Positions 10,845 to 20,047 of a DNA stretch of 64,000 bases are shown here, in pieces. This DNA comes from an uncultured Pseudomonadota bacterium (GTDB lineage Bacteria > Myxococcota_A > UBA796 > SXON01), in the NCBI GenBank assembly GCA_903900265.1, contig CAIUMM010000054.1, forward strand, positions 1 to 64,000, in the 5' to 3' direction. The notes beneath the pieces are model-generated. The model searched no databases and was not told where the DNA came from. It was given only the letters and a program-made list of their open reading frames with translations. Numbering within the stretch: the stretch's first letter is position 1; every line of letters begins with the position of its first letter. A program made the position numbers and the translations under genes.

Positions 10845-13523
10845 GTGTCCAACTCCAGCCATCTCCCCCCGTACGAGCCCAGCGTTGGTCTGGTAAAAGC
10901 GGCAACTTCACTGACCGCACTGGCGATGATCGCCACCTTCGTCGTGGGTTGCCAGCCAGAGACGGTCGGCAGCGTCGTGTCGAATCAAGGGACCGTGCTC
11001 GTGCAAGGGCCGGACTACGCCGCGCGCGCCGAAGCAGCGTGGAAAGCCGCGCCTACCGTGTCGCTCTCCGAGAACGCGACCAGCCTGATCACCAAGATGA
11101 ACGCGCCGATCGTCACCGACGTAGCGACCGCGCTCCGCGGGATCACGCCGGAGACCAAGGTGCAGGACTTGCGCGATCCGGCCTTTCGCGAAGCCCTCAT
11201 GGGCACCGACGAGGCCGCGTTGTCGACCGCGTTGCGCGCGACCGGCGCGCGGCTGCTGATCGTGCACAGCGCGATCGGCCCAAGCCTCGACCGCGACAAA
11301 CGCGTGCTCTCCCGCTTGGTGCACCACGACGATCTGCACTACTTCGAGCTCGCCGGCGTAGAAGATGGCGCCTATGTCTACCTGCTGGTGGACAAGCCCC
11401 TCGCCTTCCCGCCCGACCTCGCCGGCGCAGCGATCCACTGGGTGCGCGAGGTCCTCGAGGGCAAGAACCCCGCACCGTTCCCGCCCCAAAAAGCAGAGCG
11501 TAAGGACTGGAACCTCGTCACCACCATCCGCGGTCAGGGTCAGGAGCTGTCGTTCTCCCTCGCTCAGGCCGCGACGCTCGACAGAGCGCTCATCGAGACG
11601 GTCAGCGACCTCGAGTCCAAGTACCGCCGCGACAAAGAGATCCTCGGCTTCCCACGGCTCGACCGCGGGATGGGCAACTACCAGATCGAGATGCACCGCA
11701 TCACCGAGCGAGCGTGGGTCGTGCCGCGCTCCGATGAGGCGCTGGAGGACGTGTTCGAGCTCGGGATGGACGGCGCGATCTTGATCGACACGCCCTCCGC
11801 CGAGGAGCGAAAAGCCGGGAAGAACGGTCAGAGCGGCGTGTTTCCCGGATCGGTCGCGGCGGTGCGCGGGTACACGACCGCCTCTCAGTTCTTGAAGGCG
11901 TGCGCGCGAGAATTCAAGTGGGACAGCGTGCGGCCGTGGCGCGACGAGGGCGTAGCGCTGCAGATGATCCGCGACATCCACTGGGTCGAGGTGCAGAGCG
12001 ACGCGCCCGACGCCGCAGACCCGACAAAGGTGCGCCGCACCTACTCCTTGCTGCCCTTCCACCGCGGCACCGCTCCGGTACCGCTGGAGTCGGTGAACCT
12101 CGACGTGGTCAAGGACTCCGTCGTGCTCGCCGGCGAGTGGTACCTGAACAACCTCAAAGCCGACGGCGCGGTCACCTACAAGTACTGGCCGGAGGACGCT
12201 CGTTTTTCCAACGAGGACAACCATGTGCGTCACGCGCTGGCGACATGGAACCTGTGGGAAGCGTGGACGCTTGACCCGCGCCCAGAGTTCATGGAAGGAG
12301 CGATCCGCGCGCAGAACTGGACGCTTCAGTCCTTGCAAATCCGCGACAAGACCAACCTGAAGGGCTGGGAGCTTGAGGCGGTGAACCAGAGCCCGATGAA
12401 GGACGAGATCCTCGAAAAGGGGATGGCCTACTACACCTACCAGGGCAACACCAAGCTCGGCAGCATCGTGGTCGGGTTGCTTGGCATGGTCGAGGTGGCG
12501 CGGTCTACGAACAACCACCAGTACGACGACCTCATGCGTCAACAGGGGCGCTTCGTCCAATTCATGCAGCGCGCCGACGGCAGCTTCTCGGGCTACCACG
12601 TACCGAAAGACCATCCGTACTACACGTTCGTGAACGACATCGTCCCCGGCGAAGCCGCGCTCTCGCTGGTGTACTTGTCCGAGTACTTCAACGACCCCAG
12701 CTACCTCACCGGCCTGCCCAAGTTCTTTGAGCACTACGAAGGCTGGTTCAAGGAGCGCGCCTCCAAGCGCTCCAACGTCGGTCCGTGGCCCGCGTACATC
12801 TACGACAACGCGACCCGCTTGGAGCTCGTGCAGTTCGGCCCTTGGACGGTGATGGCTGCCTCGGCGTACACCCGGGTCAAGCCGGATGCCCACGACGTCG
12901 CATCCTTCGGCCTCGACGTCGGAAAATGGATGATCGAAGCCTACGAGTACACCGAAGACAACGCGCCCTTCCCGGACTACGTCGGCGGCTACTACAAGTT
13001 CCAAGGCGAATTGCCCGCGATGCAAGCCTTCTGCTACGGCGAAGGCACGTCGGCGGCCTACGACATGGCGCTGCGCATGGATGCCAGCCAAGCGGCGTAC
13101 TTCGAGAAGCACTCGCGCGAGACGGTGCGCTTCGGCTTGCAGATGCAGCACGATGGGCTCGACACCCACGCGTACTCGCGCCCCGAGCTGGTCATTGGCG
13201 GCACCAAGTACGCGATGAACGAGCCCAAGGTGCGCATCGACTACGTGCATCACTCGCTCTCGGCGATGTACCAGTACCTCGTCGCAGCCCGAAAGGATCC
13301 GAACCTCCCCGCCGCGGTAGCCGCGCCCTACACCGATGAACAGCGGGTGCGCATGACCCTCGCCGGGATGCCCAGCTTGCGCCCGGCAGGCACGCCGGGT
13401 CCGCAAGCGGTGCCGCCTTTGGCTGGACTCGGAGCGCCGATCACCGTGGACTCGCTGCGCGCCCGCGCGATGCAGGTCCCGTCCACCATCGCCGGCGCTG
13501 GGAGCGACGAGGACGGGGAGTGA
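10845..13523 (+). CDS. large lipoprotein with alpha/alpha-toroid-like C-terminal half
   Basis: 892 aa ORF with GTG start; FVVGCQPE lipobox; helical repeats rich in aromatics after residue ~430. Confidence 0.65.
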   Translation: MSNSSHLPPYEPSVGLVKAATSLTALAMIATFVVGCQPETVGSVVSNQGTVLVQGPDYAARAEAAWKAAPTVSLSENATSLITKMNAPIVTDVATALRGITPETKVQDLRDPAFREALMGTDEAALSTALRATGARLLIVHSAIGPSLDRDKRVLSRLVHHDDLHYFELAGVEDGAYVYLLVDKPLAFPPDLAGAAIHWVREVLEGKNPAPFPPQKAERKDWNLVTTIRGQGQELSFSLAQAATLDRALIETVSDLESKYRRDKEILGFPRLDRGMGNYQIEMHRITERAWVVPRSDEALEDVFELGMDGAILIDTPSAEERKAGKNGQSGVFPGSVAAVRGYTTASQFLKACAREFKWDSVRPWRDEGVALQMIRDIHWVEVQSDAPDAADPTKVRRTYSLLPFHRGTAPVPLESVNLDVVKDSVVLAGEWYLNNLKADGAVTYKYWPEDARFSNEDNHVRHALATWNLWEAWTLDPRPEFMEGAIRAQNWTLQSLQIRDKTNLKGWELEAVNQSPMKDEILEKGMAYYTYQGNTKLGSIVVGLLGMVEVARSTNNHQYDDLMRQQGRFVQFMQRADGSFSGYHVPKDHPYYTFVNDIVPGEAALSLVYLSEYFNDPSYLTGLPKFFEHYEGWFKERASKRSNVGPWPAYIYDNATRLELVQFGPWTVMAASAYTRVKPDAHDVASFGLDVGKWMIEAYEYTEDNAPFPDYVGGYYKFQGELPAMQAFCYGEGTSAAYDMALRMDASQAAYFEKHSRETVRFGLQMQHDGLDTHAYSRPELVIGGTKYAMNEPKVRIDYVHHSLSAMYQYLVAARKDPNLPAAVAAPYTDEQRVRMTLAGMPSLRPAGTPGPQAVPPLAGLGAPITVDSLRARAMQVPSTIAGAGSDEDGE

Positions 13524-14290
13524 GCCCCGCGCCCGTCCTGCGGGCGACTGATCCCGCGCTCTGGTCGGGAACTGCGGTCTATGAGACGCTGCGCAGCTAC
13601 GATCAGCGGCCGTTTCGCTTGGACGCGCACCTCGATCGCTTGGGGCGCAGCGCCAATTGGTTCGGGTACGCGTGGGAGCGCGGGGACGTCGCCCGGCGCC
13701 TGACGGAGCTGGCCCGCGCCGACGCGGCGCAGAAGCTCAACGTGCTGGTGACCGGCGAGCAATCGGTGGTCATCGCGGCTCCGCTCGACCTCGCGCGCGT
13801 CGGAGCCCCGGTGCGCTGCGCGACGACGCCGCTGGTGCACACACCCGGACTTCCCGCCTTCGTCAAGCATTGTAGCCGGGCTCCCGGCGAGTTCGCCGCC
13901 CGCGCCGCGGCTCAGCGCCTCGGCGAGCCCATCGACGAGGTGATCTGGCAGGATGACCGCGGCTGTTGGACCGAAGCCAACCGCTCCAACCTCATCGCGG
14001 TGCGGGAAGGCGCGGTCTGGACGCCTGCGAACGACGGGCGGATCCTCGAGGGGGTGACCCGCGCCTGGGTCTTGGAGGCCGCGCGAGCCTGCGGATTCGC
14101 GACGCACGAAGCCGAAGTGCGCTCTGACCAAGCGTGGGACGAGCTCTATGTGTGCAGCACGCTGAAGGAGCTGGCCCCCATCGAGCGCTTGGACGGGCGA
14201 GCCGCTCCCGGCGCCGGGCCTGTCGGTCAGCGCATCGCCGCGTCGATGACCGCGCTGCGCGGCGCAGATACCGCGCGGCCCTACCGGTAG
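13520..14290 (+). CDS. aminotransferase class IV (branched-chain aminotransferase/aminodeoxychorismate lyase family)
   Basis: YETLRSYDQRPFRLDAHLDRLGRSA; CWTEANRSNLIAV; 4-nt overlap with the upstream gene. Confidence 0.82.
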   Translation: MSPAPVLRATDPALWSGTAVYETLRSYDQRPFRLDAHLDRLGRSANWFGYAWERGDVARRLTELARADAAQKLNVLVTGEQSVVIAAPLDLARVGAPVRCATTPLVHTPGLPAFVKHCSRAPGEFAARAAAQRLGEPIDEVIWQDDRGCWTEANRSNLIAVREGAVWTPANDGRILEGVTRAWVLEAARACGFATHEAEVRSDQAWDELYVCSTLKELAPIERLDGRAAPGAGPVGQRIAASMTALRGADTARPYR

Positions 14291-15354
14291 CCGTCGACCG
14301 TCCAGGACTGGTCGGAACAATCGAAGCAAGCGCGGCCACCCGTGTACGTGGCCGTGAGTGTGCCGGTGAAGTGATCGGCGGACACAAAAGACCCGTCAAA
14401 CGCGTAGGTCTCGGTGCAAGAGCCAGACAGGACGTTCTCGGTGGTGAAGGCGTCGGAGGCGTCGATCGTGCCGGTCATCGTGCCTGGCGCCGTGCCGCCG
14501 CTCGAGAACGAGATCACCGGCCGAACATCAACGACGGTGAGCGTGCTGACATTGAGCGACACGAGCCCGAACGCGCAGGAGTACGACACCGTGCGGTCAA
14601 GCGTGTAGCGGCCGGTGTAGTCCACCGTGCAGCCGTCATCGACCTCGAGATCGCAGTCGTTGTCGATGCCGTCGTCGCAGATCTCCGCGTAGGTCGGCGC
14701 GCGAGTGGCGTCGAGATCATCGCAGTCTACGCCCGCGCAGGCGGAGGAGCCGTCTCCGTCTGCGTCTACGCCGTCGGGCGTCGCATCCGAACAGTCATCG
14801 TCGATGCCGTTGCAGGTGATCTCCGGTAGGCCCGGGTTGACGTCGGCGTTCCCATCTGCACAGTCGGAGCAGCTCCCGTAGCCGTCGCCGTCGTCGTCCT
14901 GTTCATCTTCGGTCGCGTCGTTGCAGTCGTTGTCGTAGCCATCACAGACCACCTCAACGACGCTCGGGTTGATGTCAGGCAGCGCATCGGCACAGTCGGC
15001 GCACGCGTCGAAGCCGTCGCCGTCGGCGTCCGGTGCGTCCGGCGTGGCTGCGTCGCAATCGTCGTCTATGGCGTTGCAGGTGACCTCGACCGCTCCAGGG
15101 CTGATGGCGTCGTCGCGATCGTTGCAGTCCAACGCCGCGGCTTCATAGGTGGCCTGACAGTCTGGATTCGCACCGTCAAAGTAGCCGTCCTGATCGGCAT
15201 CGAAGGGGGAGTCCACCGTCTCTTCCTGCCCCTGCAGCACGCCGTCGCAGCGCGAAGCTTCCGCGACCTTGATGTCCTGACCGCAGCCGCCCAAAGCCAC
15301 CACAGCGTACAACCCGAGCGACAGCGGAGATAACGAAAGAGCAAGCAGTTTCAT
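14281..15354 (-). CDS. lipoprotein with MopE-type putative metal-binding repeats
   Basis: Four repeats of CNGIDDDC/DADGDG type; lipobox VALGGCGQ. Confidence 0.8.
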   Translation of the reverse strand: MKLLALSLSPLSLGLYAVVALGGCGQDIKVAEASRCDGVLQGQEETVDSPFDADQDGYFDGANPDCQATYEAAALDCNDRDDAISPGAVEVTCNAIDDDCDAATPDAPDADGDGFDACADCADALPDINPSVVEVVCDGYDNDCNDATEDEQDDDGDGYGSCSDCADGNADVNPGLPEITCNGIDDDCSDATPDGVDADGDGSSACAGVDCDDLDATRAPTYAEICDDGIDNDCDLEVDDGCTVDYTGRYTLDRTVSYSCAFGLVSLNVSTLTVVDVRPVISFSSGGTAPGTMTGTIDASDAFTTENVLSGSCTETYAFDGSFVSADHFTGTLTATYTGGRACFDCSDQSWTVDGYR

Positions 15355-15456
15355 GCAGCGGACATCCGGTCAGGATCGGATTGTATATCGGCGCGCAGGC
15401 GCACAACAGAAAGACCGTGTATCTGGACAATCGAAGCGTATACGATATCCGTTGCA

Positions 15457-15486
15457 AACGTTGCGGACGTTATGCCCCGCAACGTT
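15457..15486. promoter_or_regulatory. perfect 10-bp inverted repeat (AACGTTGCGG-N10-CCGCAACGTT), candidate operator
   Basis: Arms 15457-15466 and 15477-15486, 27 bp upstream of the preferred start at 15514. Confidence 0.5.
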
Positions 15487-15513
15487 ACCCAACACTGTTC
15501 TTTTAGAGGTCTC

Positions 15514-16317
15514 ATGCCCCGAAAATCTACCCATAGGCTCGACACCTACCTCCCACGGCTTGGCAAGGAGCCCGATCACCAGATCGCAGCAGAGGCGGGC
15601 GTGTCCCGTTCGCTGATCATCGGGTTCCGGAAGAAGCACGGAATCCCCGCCTACGAGGGCTACAAATTCGGCACCGGAAACCCTCCCCCCGCCGCCCGGG
15701 CCGCAGCCGAACGGGCCGCCACCGGTGAGCCCAAGCCCGCCGCGGTGAAGCCCGGGAAGAAAGCGTCCCCTGCAGCCAGCCCAAAGACCGGTACAAAGAC
15801 GGGTAGAAAGCCCGGCCGCCCGAAGGCGACCGCTGCCCTTCCGGCGCAGCCCGCCGCGGCTCCCGCAGGCGAATCCTTCCGCGGACGCCGCTCGGCGCTC
15901 GACGCCTATGTGGAGATGCTGGGCAAAGTTCCCGACGCGGACGTCGCCAAGCTCGCCGGCGTGACCCCGGAAAACGTGCGCACCTACCGCACGCGTCGCG
16001 GTATCGGCGCCAACTGGCCTGACTCTGGAGCGCGCCGCCCCGGTCGCCCGCGGAAGATCCTCGTCGCACCCGCGGCGGTGGCTGCAGCACCCGAGCGCGC
16101 GGCGAGCGCTCCGGCGCAGAAGGTCGTACCAGAGTCTCCCGCATCCAACCAGGCGATCTTCAGCATCACCGTCGAGGTCGCCGGCGTCCTGCGGGTCTAC
16201 GCGGTCGCGGCTCCGACCATCAGCGCCGCGGTGACCGTCGCGCACACCCTGGTTGGGAAAAAACACCCAAGCGGCGTGGTGAAGGCGATCGCGCACATCG
16301 CCGAGTTCCTCGGCTGA
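15514..16317 (+). CDS. putative DNA-binding protein with two HTH-like repeats and AT-hook-like GRP motifs
   Basis: LDTYLPRLGKEPDHQIAAEAGVSRSLIIGFRKKHGI and LDAYVEMLGKVPDADVAKLAGVTPENVRTYRTRRGI; GRKPGRPKA and RRPGRPRK; AGAGGT upstream of ATG 15514. Confidence 0.65.
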   Translation: MPRKSTHRLDTYLPRLGKEPDHQIAAEAGVSRSLIIGFRKKHGIPAYEGYKFGTGNPPPAARAAAERAATGEPKPAAVKPGKKASPAASPKTGTKTGRKPGRPKATAALPAQPAAAPAGESFRGRRSALDAYVEMLGKVPDADVAKLAGVTPENVRTYRTRRGIGANWPDSGARRPGRPRKILVAPAAVAAAPERAASAPAQKVVPESPASNQAIFSITVEVAGVLRVYAVAAPTISAAVTVAHTLVGKKHPSGVVKAIAHIAEFLG

Positions 16318-16324
16318 TCCGACC

Positions 16325-16350
16325 GGAGGCCCGTCGAAAGCCGGGCCTCC
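16325..16350 (+). terminator. intergenic hairpin, probable transcription terminator
   Basis: 9-bp perfect stem GGAGGCCCG/CGGGCCTCC between convergent genes. Confidence 0.55.
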
Positions 16351-16359
16351 CTTCACGCG

Positions 16360-18078
16360 TCACACGCGGGAGCCCAGCTGCGCCCGAACCGTGTCCAGCC
16401 GCTGCAGCACCTCGGGGGTGGATAGGTCGCGAAAGCGCTCCGGCAGCATGCGGCGCGCCGAGCACTCAAACACTGCCTGTAGCTCCATGAATTCCAACAT
16501 ACGCACGTCCCGACCGGGGATGGTGTCAGCGCACGCTTGGTCCAGATCGGCTGCGGTGATGACGCTGCGCCCGTCCCACGCCGCGAAGTTCGCCGCAGAC
16601 AGCAACACCGCCTCGATCTCGGCGGCCGAGTAGCCCAAAACGGAAGCCACGACGCCGTCCAAAGCCACGCCGTCTCCCAACGGCAGCTCAGACCGCCGCA
16701 GCACGGCGCGCACCACCGCCGCGCGCTCGGAGGCGCTGTCCGGGTAGAAGAACGGGATCTTCAGGTCGAAGCGACCGGGGCGCTTCAAGTCGGCGTCCAG
16801 CTTGTCCGGGCGGTTGGTCATCATCAGGATGACGATGCGCCCGCGGTGGCGCGTGTCGCTCATGAACTCCTTCAGACGGGCGATCACCCGGCTGGAGGTG
16901 CCACCGTCGGCCTCCCCGCCGCCCGACAGCGAGCGATCGGCTTCGTCGAGGATCAGCAGCACGTAGCCGAGCCCGTCGATCACCCGGAGGATCTTCTCGA
17001 GGTTTCCTTCGGTAGAGCCCACCCACTTGTCCCGAAAGCTCTTGAATTTGATGCAGGTGAGCCCGCTCTCTTTGGCAAAAGCCTCGGCCATGTACGTCTT
17101 GCCTGTGCCCATCGGCCCTACAAAAATCGCGCCCATCGGAACCCGACCGCGCTGCCCGCTCTTGATCGCGGCCGCCACCCGCATCAGCTCCTCTTTGACC
17201 GCGGACATCCCGCCTACGTCGTCAAAATCGTGGGTGGGCTCGATGAGCTCGACCAGACCGTGGCACTCCTGCTCGATGATGGCCTTTTTACGTTGATTGA
17301 CCGACGCAAAGCTCATCGGTTCGTCCGACTGGCGCGCTTGTCGAAGGTAGCCGAGGATCTGCACGAGGGTCAGACCGGCGGTCACGCGCGCGAACGCGGC
17401 GACATCTATCCCCGACGCACGCGCAGGTGTCCCGTCTGGGCCCGCGCCTTGCGCTCGGTAGAACTGTGCGCGTTCTTCCTCCCCAGGTACCGGAACTTCG
17501 AGCACCGCAAGGTGACTCGACGCGACCAGCCGGCGATGCACGTCGGACAGGTTCTCCGTGACCAAAATGACGAGGTTGTCCGAGGCCGCGAGGCCCGGCG
17601 AGGCGCCCAACCGCAGCAGCGTCACAAGGTTCTGTTTGTCGCGCTCGCTCATAAAAGCAAGCTCGCCCATCGGCGCGATCATCTCGATAAAATCCAGCAC
17701 CACTGCGGAACGTTGGGACGCGTCGGTGACCAGCTCCTCCACCCGGTCCAAGACCTCACTCGCGGCCCGGGGCAGCTCCTCCACCGGTCCCCGCCCGAGC
17801 AGCGCCCGGCGCGCGTTGACCGCGCTCAGGTACAACGCCCGCTGCGCCGCAGAGGCGAAGCTCAGCCCCTCGGAGACGTTGTAGTACGCGACAAAATCCT
17901 TGTTTCTCTGGAGCAACAAGGTCAGGAACTCGCGCATGGGCACGTACCGCAGCGCGCCGTCGGCCTCGAACCACGGATGAACGTCCCGCACGTTGCCGTG
18001 GATCAGGAAAACGCTGGCCTCTCCCGCAAGGTAGCGAGAGCGTAGCGCGCTGGCCCAGGCGGGGAGTATCGCTTCCAT
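16360..18078 (-). CDS. AAA ATPase (Ycf46/CDC48-like architecture)
   Basis: Walker [15 protein letters not shown], Walker [12 protein letters not shown]-finger region [11 protein letters not shown]; start taken at MEAILPAW. Confidence 0.82.
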   Translation of the reverse strand: MEAILPAWASALRSRYLAGEASVFLIHGNVRDVHPWFEADGALRYVPMREFLTLLLQRNKDFVAYYNVSEGLSFASAAQRALYLSAVNARRALLGRGPVEELPRAASEVLDRVEELVTDASQRSAVVLDFIEMIAPMGELAFMSERDKQNLVTLLRLGASPGLAASDNLVILVTENLSDVHRRLVASSHLAVLEVPVPGEEERAQFYRAQGAGPDGTPARASGIDVAAFARVTAGLTLVQILGYLRQARQSDEPMSFASVNQRKKAIIEQECHGLVELIEPTHDFDDVGGMSAVKEELMRVAAAIKSGQRGRVPMGAIFVGPMGTGKTYMAEAFAKESGLTCIKFKSFRDKWVGSTEGNLEKILRVIDGLGYVLLILDEADRSLSGGGEADGGTSSRVIARLKEFMSDTRHRGRIVILMMTNRPDKLDADLKRPGRFDLKIPFFYPDSASERAAVVRAVLRRSELPLGDGVALDGVVASVLGYSAAEIEAVLLSAANFAAWDGRSVITAADLDQACADTIPGRDVRMLEFMELQAVFECSARRMLPERFRDLSTPEVLQRLDTVRAQLGSRV

Positions 18079-18136
18079 GCCTCGAACGTAGCGTGTTTGG
18101 CGGTTGTCGCGCTGAAGCTGCGTTAGACCCGCCCCC

Positions 18137-18931
18137 ATGCGGATCCTCGTCACCGGCGCCGAAGGTTTGATCGGACGCGCGATCGTCGCGTCCGCAGCGA
18201 GCGCACGCCCCCGGGATCACCTCATCGCCGTCGGTCGATCGGACGGGGACGTCGCAGACCCGCGGGTGCGCGAAGCCTTGCTCGACCGCCACAAACCCGA
18301 CGCGGTGCTCTTCTGCGCAGCGTTCACCGCCGTCGACCGCGCGGGCCATCCCGACGATATCGTGCGGGCCGAACAGATCAACGTGCACGCCCCCGGCGAC
18401 TGGGCCCGCAGGGTGCCGCTCTGGTGGCTCTCCTCCAACTTCGTGTTTTCGACGCCGGGCCCCCACGCGCCGAGCGCAGCGGTCTCCCCCAAAGGCGCGT
18501 ACGCGCACCAAAAAGCCCAAGGGGAACAAGCAGTAATACGCGAGGGCGGCAACGTTTGCCGGGTGGGCTGGGTGTATGGCCCGGGGGGGCGCACCTTCGG
18601 CTCCACGCTGGTCGAGCGCCTCCGCGCCGGCCACACCGTTGCAGCGGTCGCAGATGTCCTCGTACAACCCACATGGTCGCTCGATGTTGCACAAAGCCTG
18701 TTGACGCTGCCGGAAGGTACGAGCCACCACATGGCCGCGGAGACCACGAGCTGGTACGGCTTCGCGCTCGCGGTACAAGCCGGTCTGGAGCGCACCGAAC
18801 GCACCCAAAGCACGGTCGCGCCGGTGCGACTCGCGGATCTGGCGCTCCCCGATCCTCGACCGCGCGACGCCCGGCTGGAGCCCGCCACGCTGCCGGGCTG
18901 GCGCAGCCGCTTGAACGCGCTCGTGACCTGA
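18137..18931 (+). CDS. NAD(P)-dependent sugar epimerase/reductase, RmlD-like
   Basis: MRILVTGAEGLIGRAIV; DVADPRVREALLDRHKPDAVLFCAAFTAVDRA; YAHQKAQGE. Confidence 0.82.
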   Translation: MRILVTGAEGLIGRAIVASAASARPRDHLIAVGRSDGDVADPRVREALLDRHKPDAVLFCAAFTAVDRAGHPDDIVRAEQINVHAPGDWARRVPLWWLSSNFVFSTPGPHAPSAAVSPKGAYAHQKAQGEQAVIREGGNVCRVGWVYGPGGRTFGSTLVERLRAGHTVAAVADVLVQPTWSLDVAQSLLTLPEGTSHHMAAETTSWYGFALAVQAGLERTERTQSTVAPVRLADLALPDPRPRDARLEPATLPGWRSRLNALVT

Positions 18932-19036
18932 GCTCCTCGCAGTTCGGTATTCCCGCCACCCGATCGTTGCACGATGAGACACACGGGGCACCGATCGGCG
19001 CTTACAGTAGACGGAGAAAGTTGATCGGAGCCAGAA

Positions 19037-19237
19037 ATGAAGCGTCTCACCTCACGCGTACTCTTCAAGGCCTCGCCCATGATGCTGGCGGTCGCGCTCG
19101 GATTGCTCGGCCCCGCCGCCCTGAATGACGAGGAGGACGACGGCATCGCGTCGGAAGCCTCGCCGATGCCGGCGAACTCGGGAGCGGACGACGTACCGTC
19201 CGGCTTGGACCTCCTCGACGTCGCAGCTCCGTCCTGA
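19037..19237 (+). CDS. short hypothetical protein with hydrophobic N-terminus
   Basis: 66 aa ORF preceded by GGAG; hydrophobic segment then acidic tail. Confidence 0.4.
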   Translation: MKRLTSRVLFKASPMMLAVALGLLGPAALNDEEDDGIASEASPMPANSGADDVPSGLDLLDVAAPS

Positions 19238-19270
19238 TCGCAGGGGGCCGGCTCGGTTACTAAGCCCGGC

Positions 19271-20047
19271 ATGCACCCCCTCCAAAAACTCGTAGAGGAC
19301 GGCTCCTCCGAAGCCATCCTCGCCACCCTGGATCTTCTCGACCGCGGAGAGCTGCGCGTCGCCCATCGCATCGACGGCGAATGGGTCACCCACGCGTGGA
19401 TCAAGCAAGCGATCCTCGGCTACTTCCGGCTGCGCCAGATGGAGCACATCGAGGTCGGCCCCTTCCACTTTCATGACAAGATCCCGCTCAAGCAGGTCGC
19501 GCCCGGCGTACGCATCGTGCCTCCCGGCGTCATCCGCTACGGCGCGTTCGTAGAGCCCGGCGCCATCGTGATGCCCGCGTACGTCAACATCGGCGCGTAT
19601 GTGGGCTCCGGCACCATGGTGGACACGTGGGCCACGGTCGGCAGCTGCGCGCAGATCGGAAAAAACGTACATCTGTCCGGCGGCGTCGGCATCGGCGGCG
19701 TGCTCGAACCCCCGGGCGCGCGTCCCGTCATCATCGAAGACGGCGCGTTTATCGGCAGCCGCGCGATCGTCGTCGAAGGTGTGGTCGTCGAAGAAGAAGC
19801 AGTGATCGGCGCGAACGTCGTGCTCACCGCGTCCACCGCGATCCTCGACGTCACCGGCCCGACCGAGGTGCGCTACACCGGACGCGTCCCGGCGCGCAGC
19901 GTCGTGATCCCCGGCGTACGCCAAAAGGCGTTCCCTTCGGGCACCTACGGCGTGCCCTGCGCGCTGATCATCGGTCGCCGGCAAGCGAGCACCGATCAGA
20001 AGACCTCGTTGAACCAAGCGCTGCGGGACTTTGATGTCGCCGTCTGA
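19271..20047 (+). CDS. dapD: 2,3,4,5-tetrahydropyridine-2,6-dicarboxylate N-succinyltransferase
   Basis: Left-handed beta-helix hexapeptides; YVNIGAYVGSGTMVDTWATVGSCAQIGKNVHLSGGVGIGGVLEP. Confidence 0.95.
   Translation: MHPLQKLVEDGSSEAILATLDLLDRGELRVAHRIDGEWVTHAWIKQAILGYFRLRQMEHIEVGPFHFHDKIPLKQVAPGVRIVPPGVIRYGAFVEPGAIVMPAYVNIGAYVGSGTMVDTWATVGSCAQIGKNVHLSGGVGIGGVLEPPGARPVIIEDGAFIGSRAIVVEGVVVEEEAVIGANVVLTASTAILDVTGPTEVRYTGRVPARSVVIPGVRQKAFPSGTYGVPCALIIGRRQASTDQKTSLNQALRDFDVAV

Noticed and set aside
10908-13406. 832 aa minus-strand ORF
   Set aside because: Antisense to the 892 aa lipoprotein ORF, which has a lipobox and coherent composition; shadow ORF
18960-18998. Separated inverted repeat CCGATCG...CGATCGG upstream of the 66 aa ORF
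   Set aside because: Core CGATCG is itself palindromic and common in GC-rich DNA; 25-bp spacer and short arms give little support
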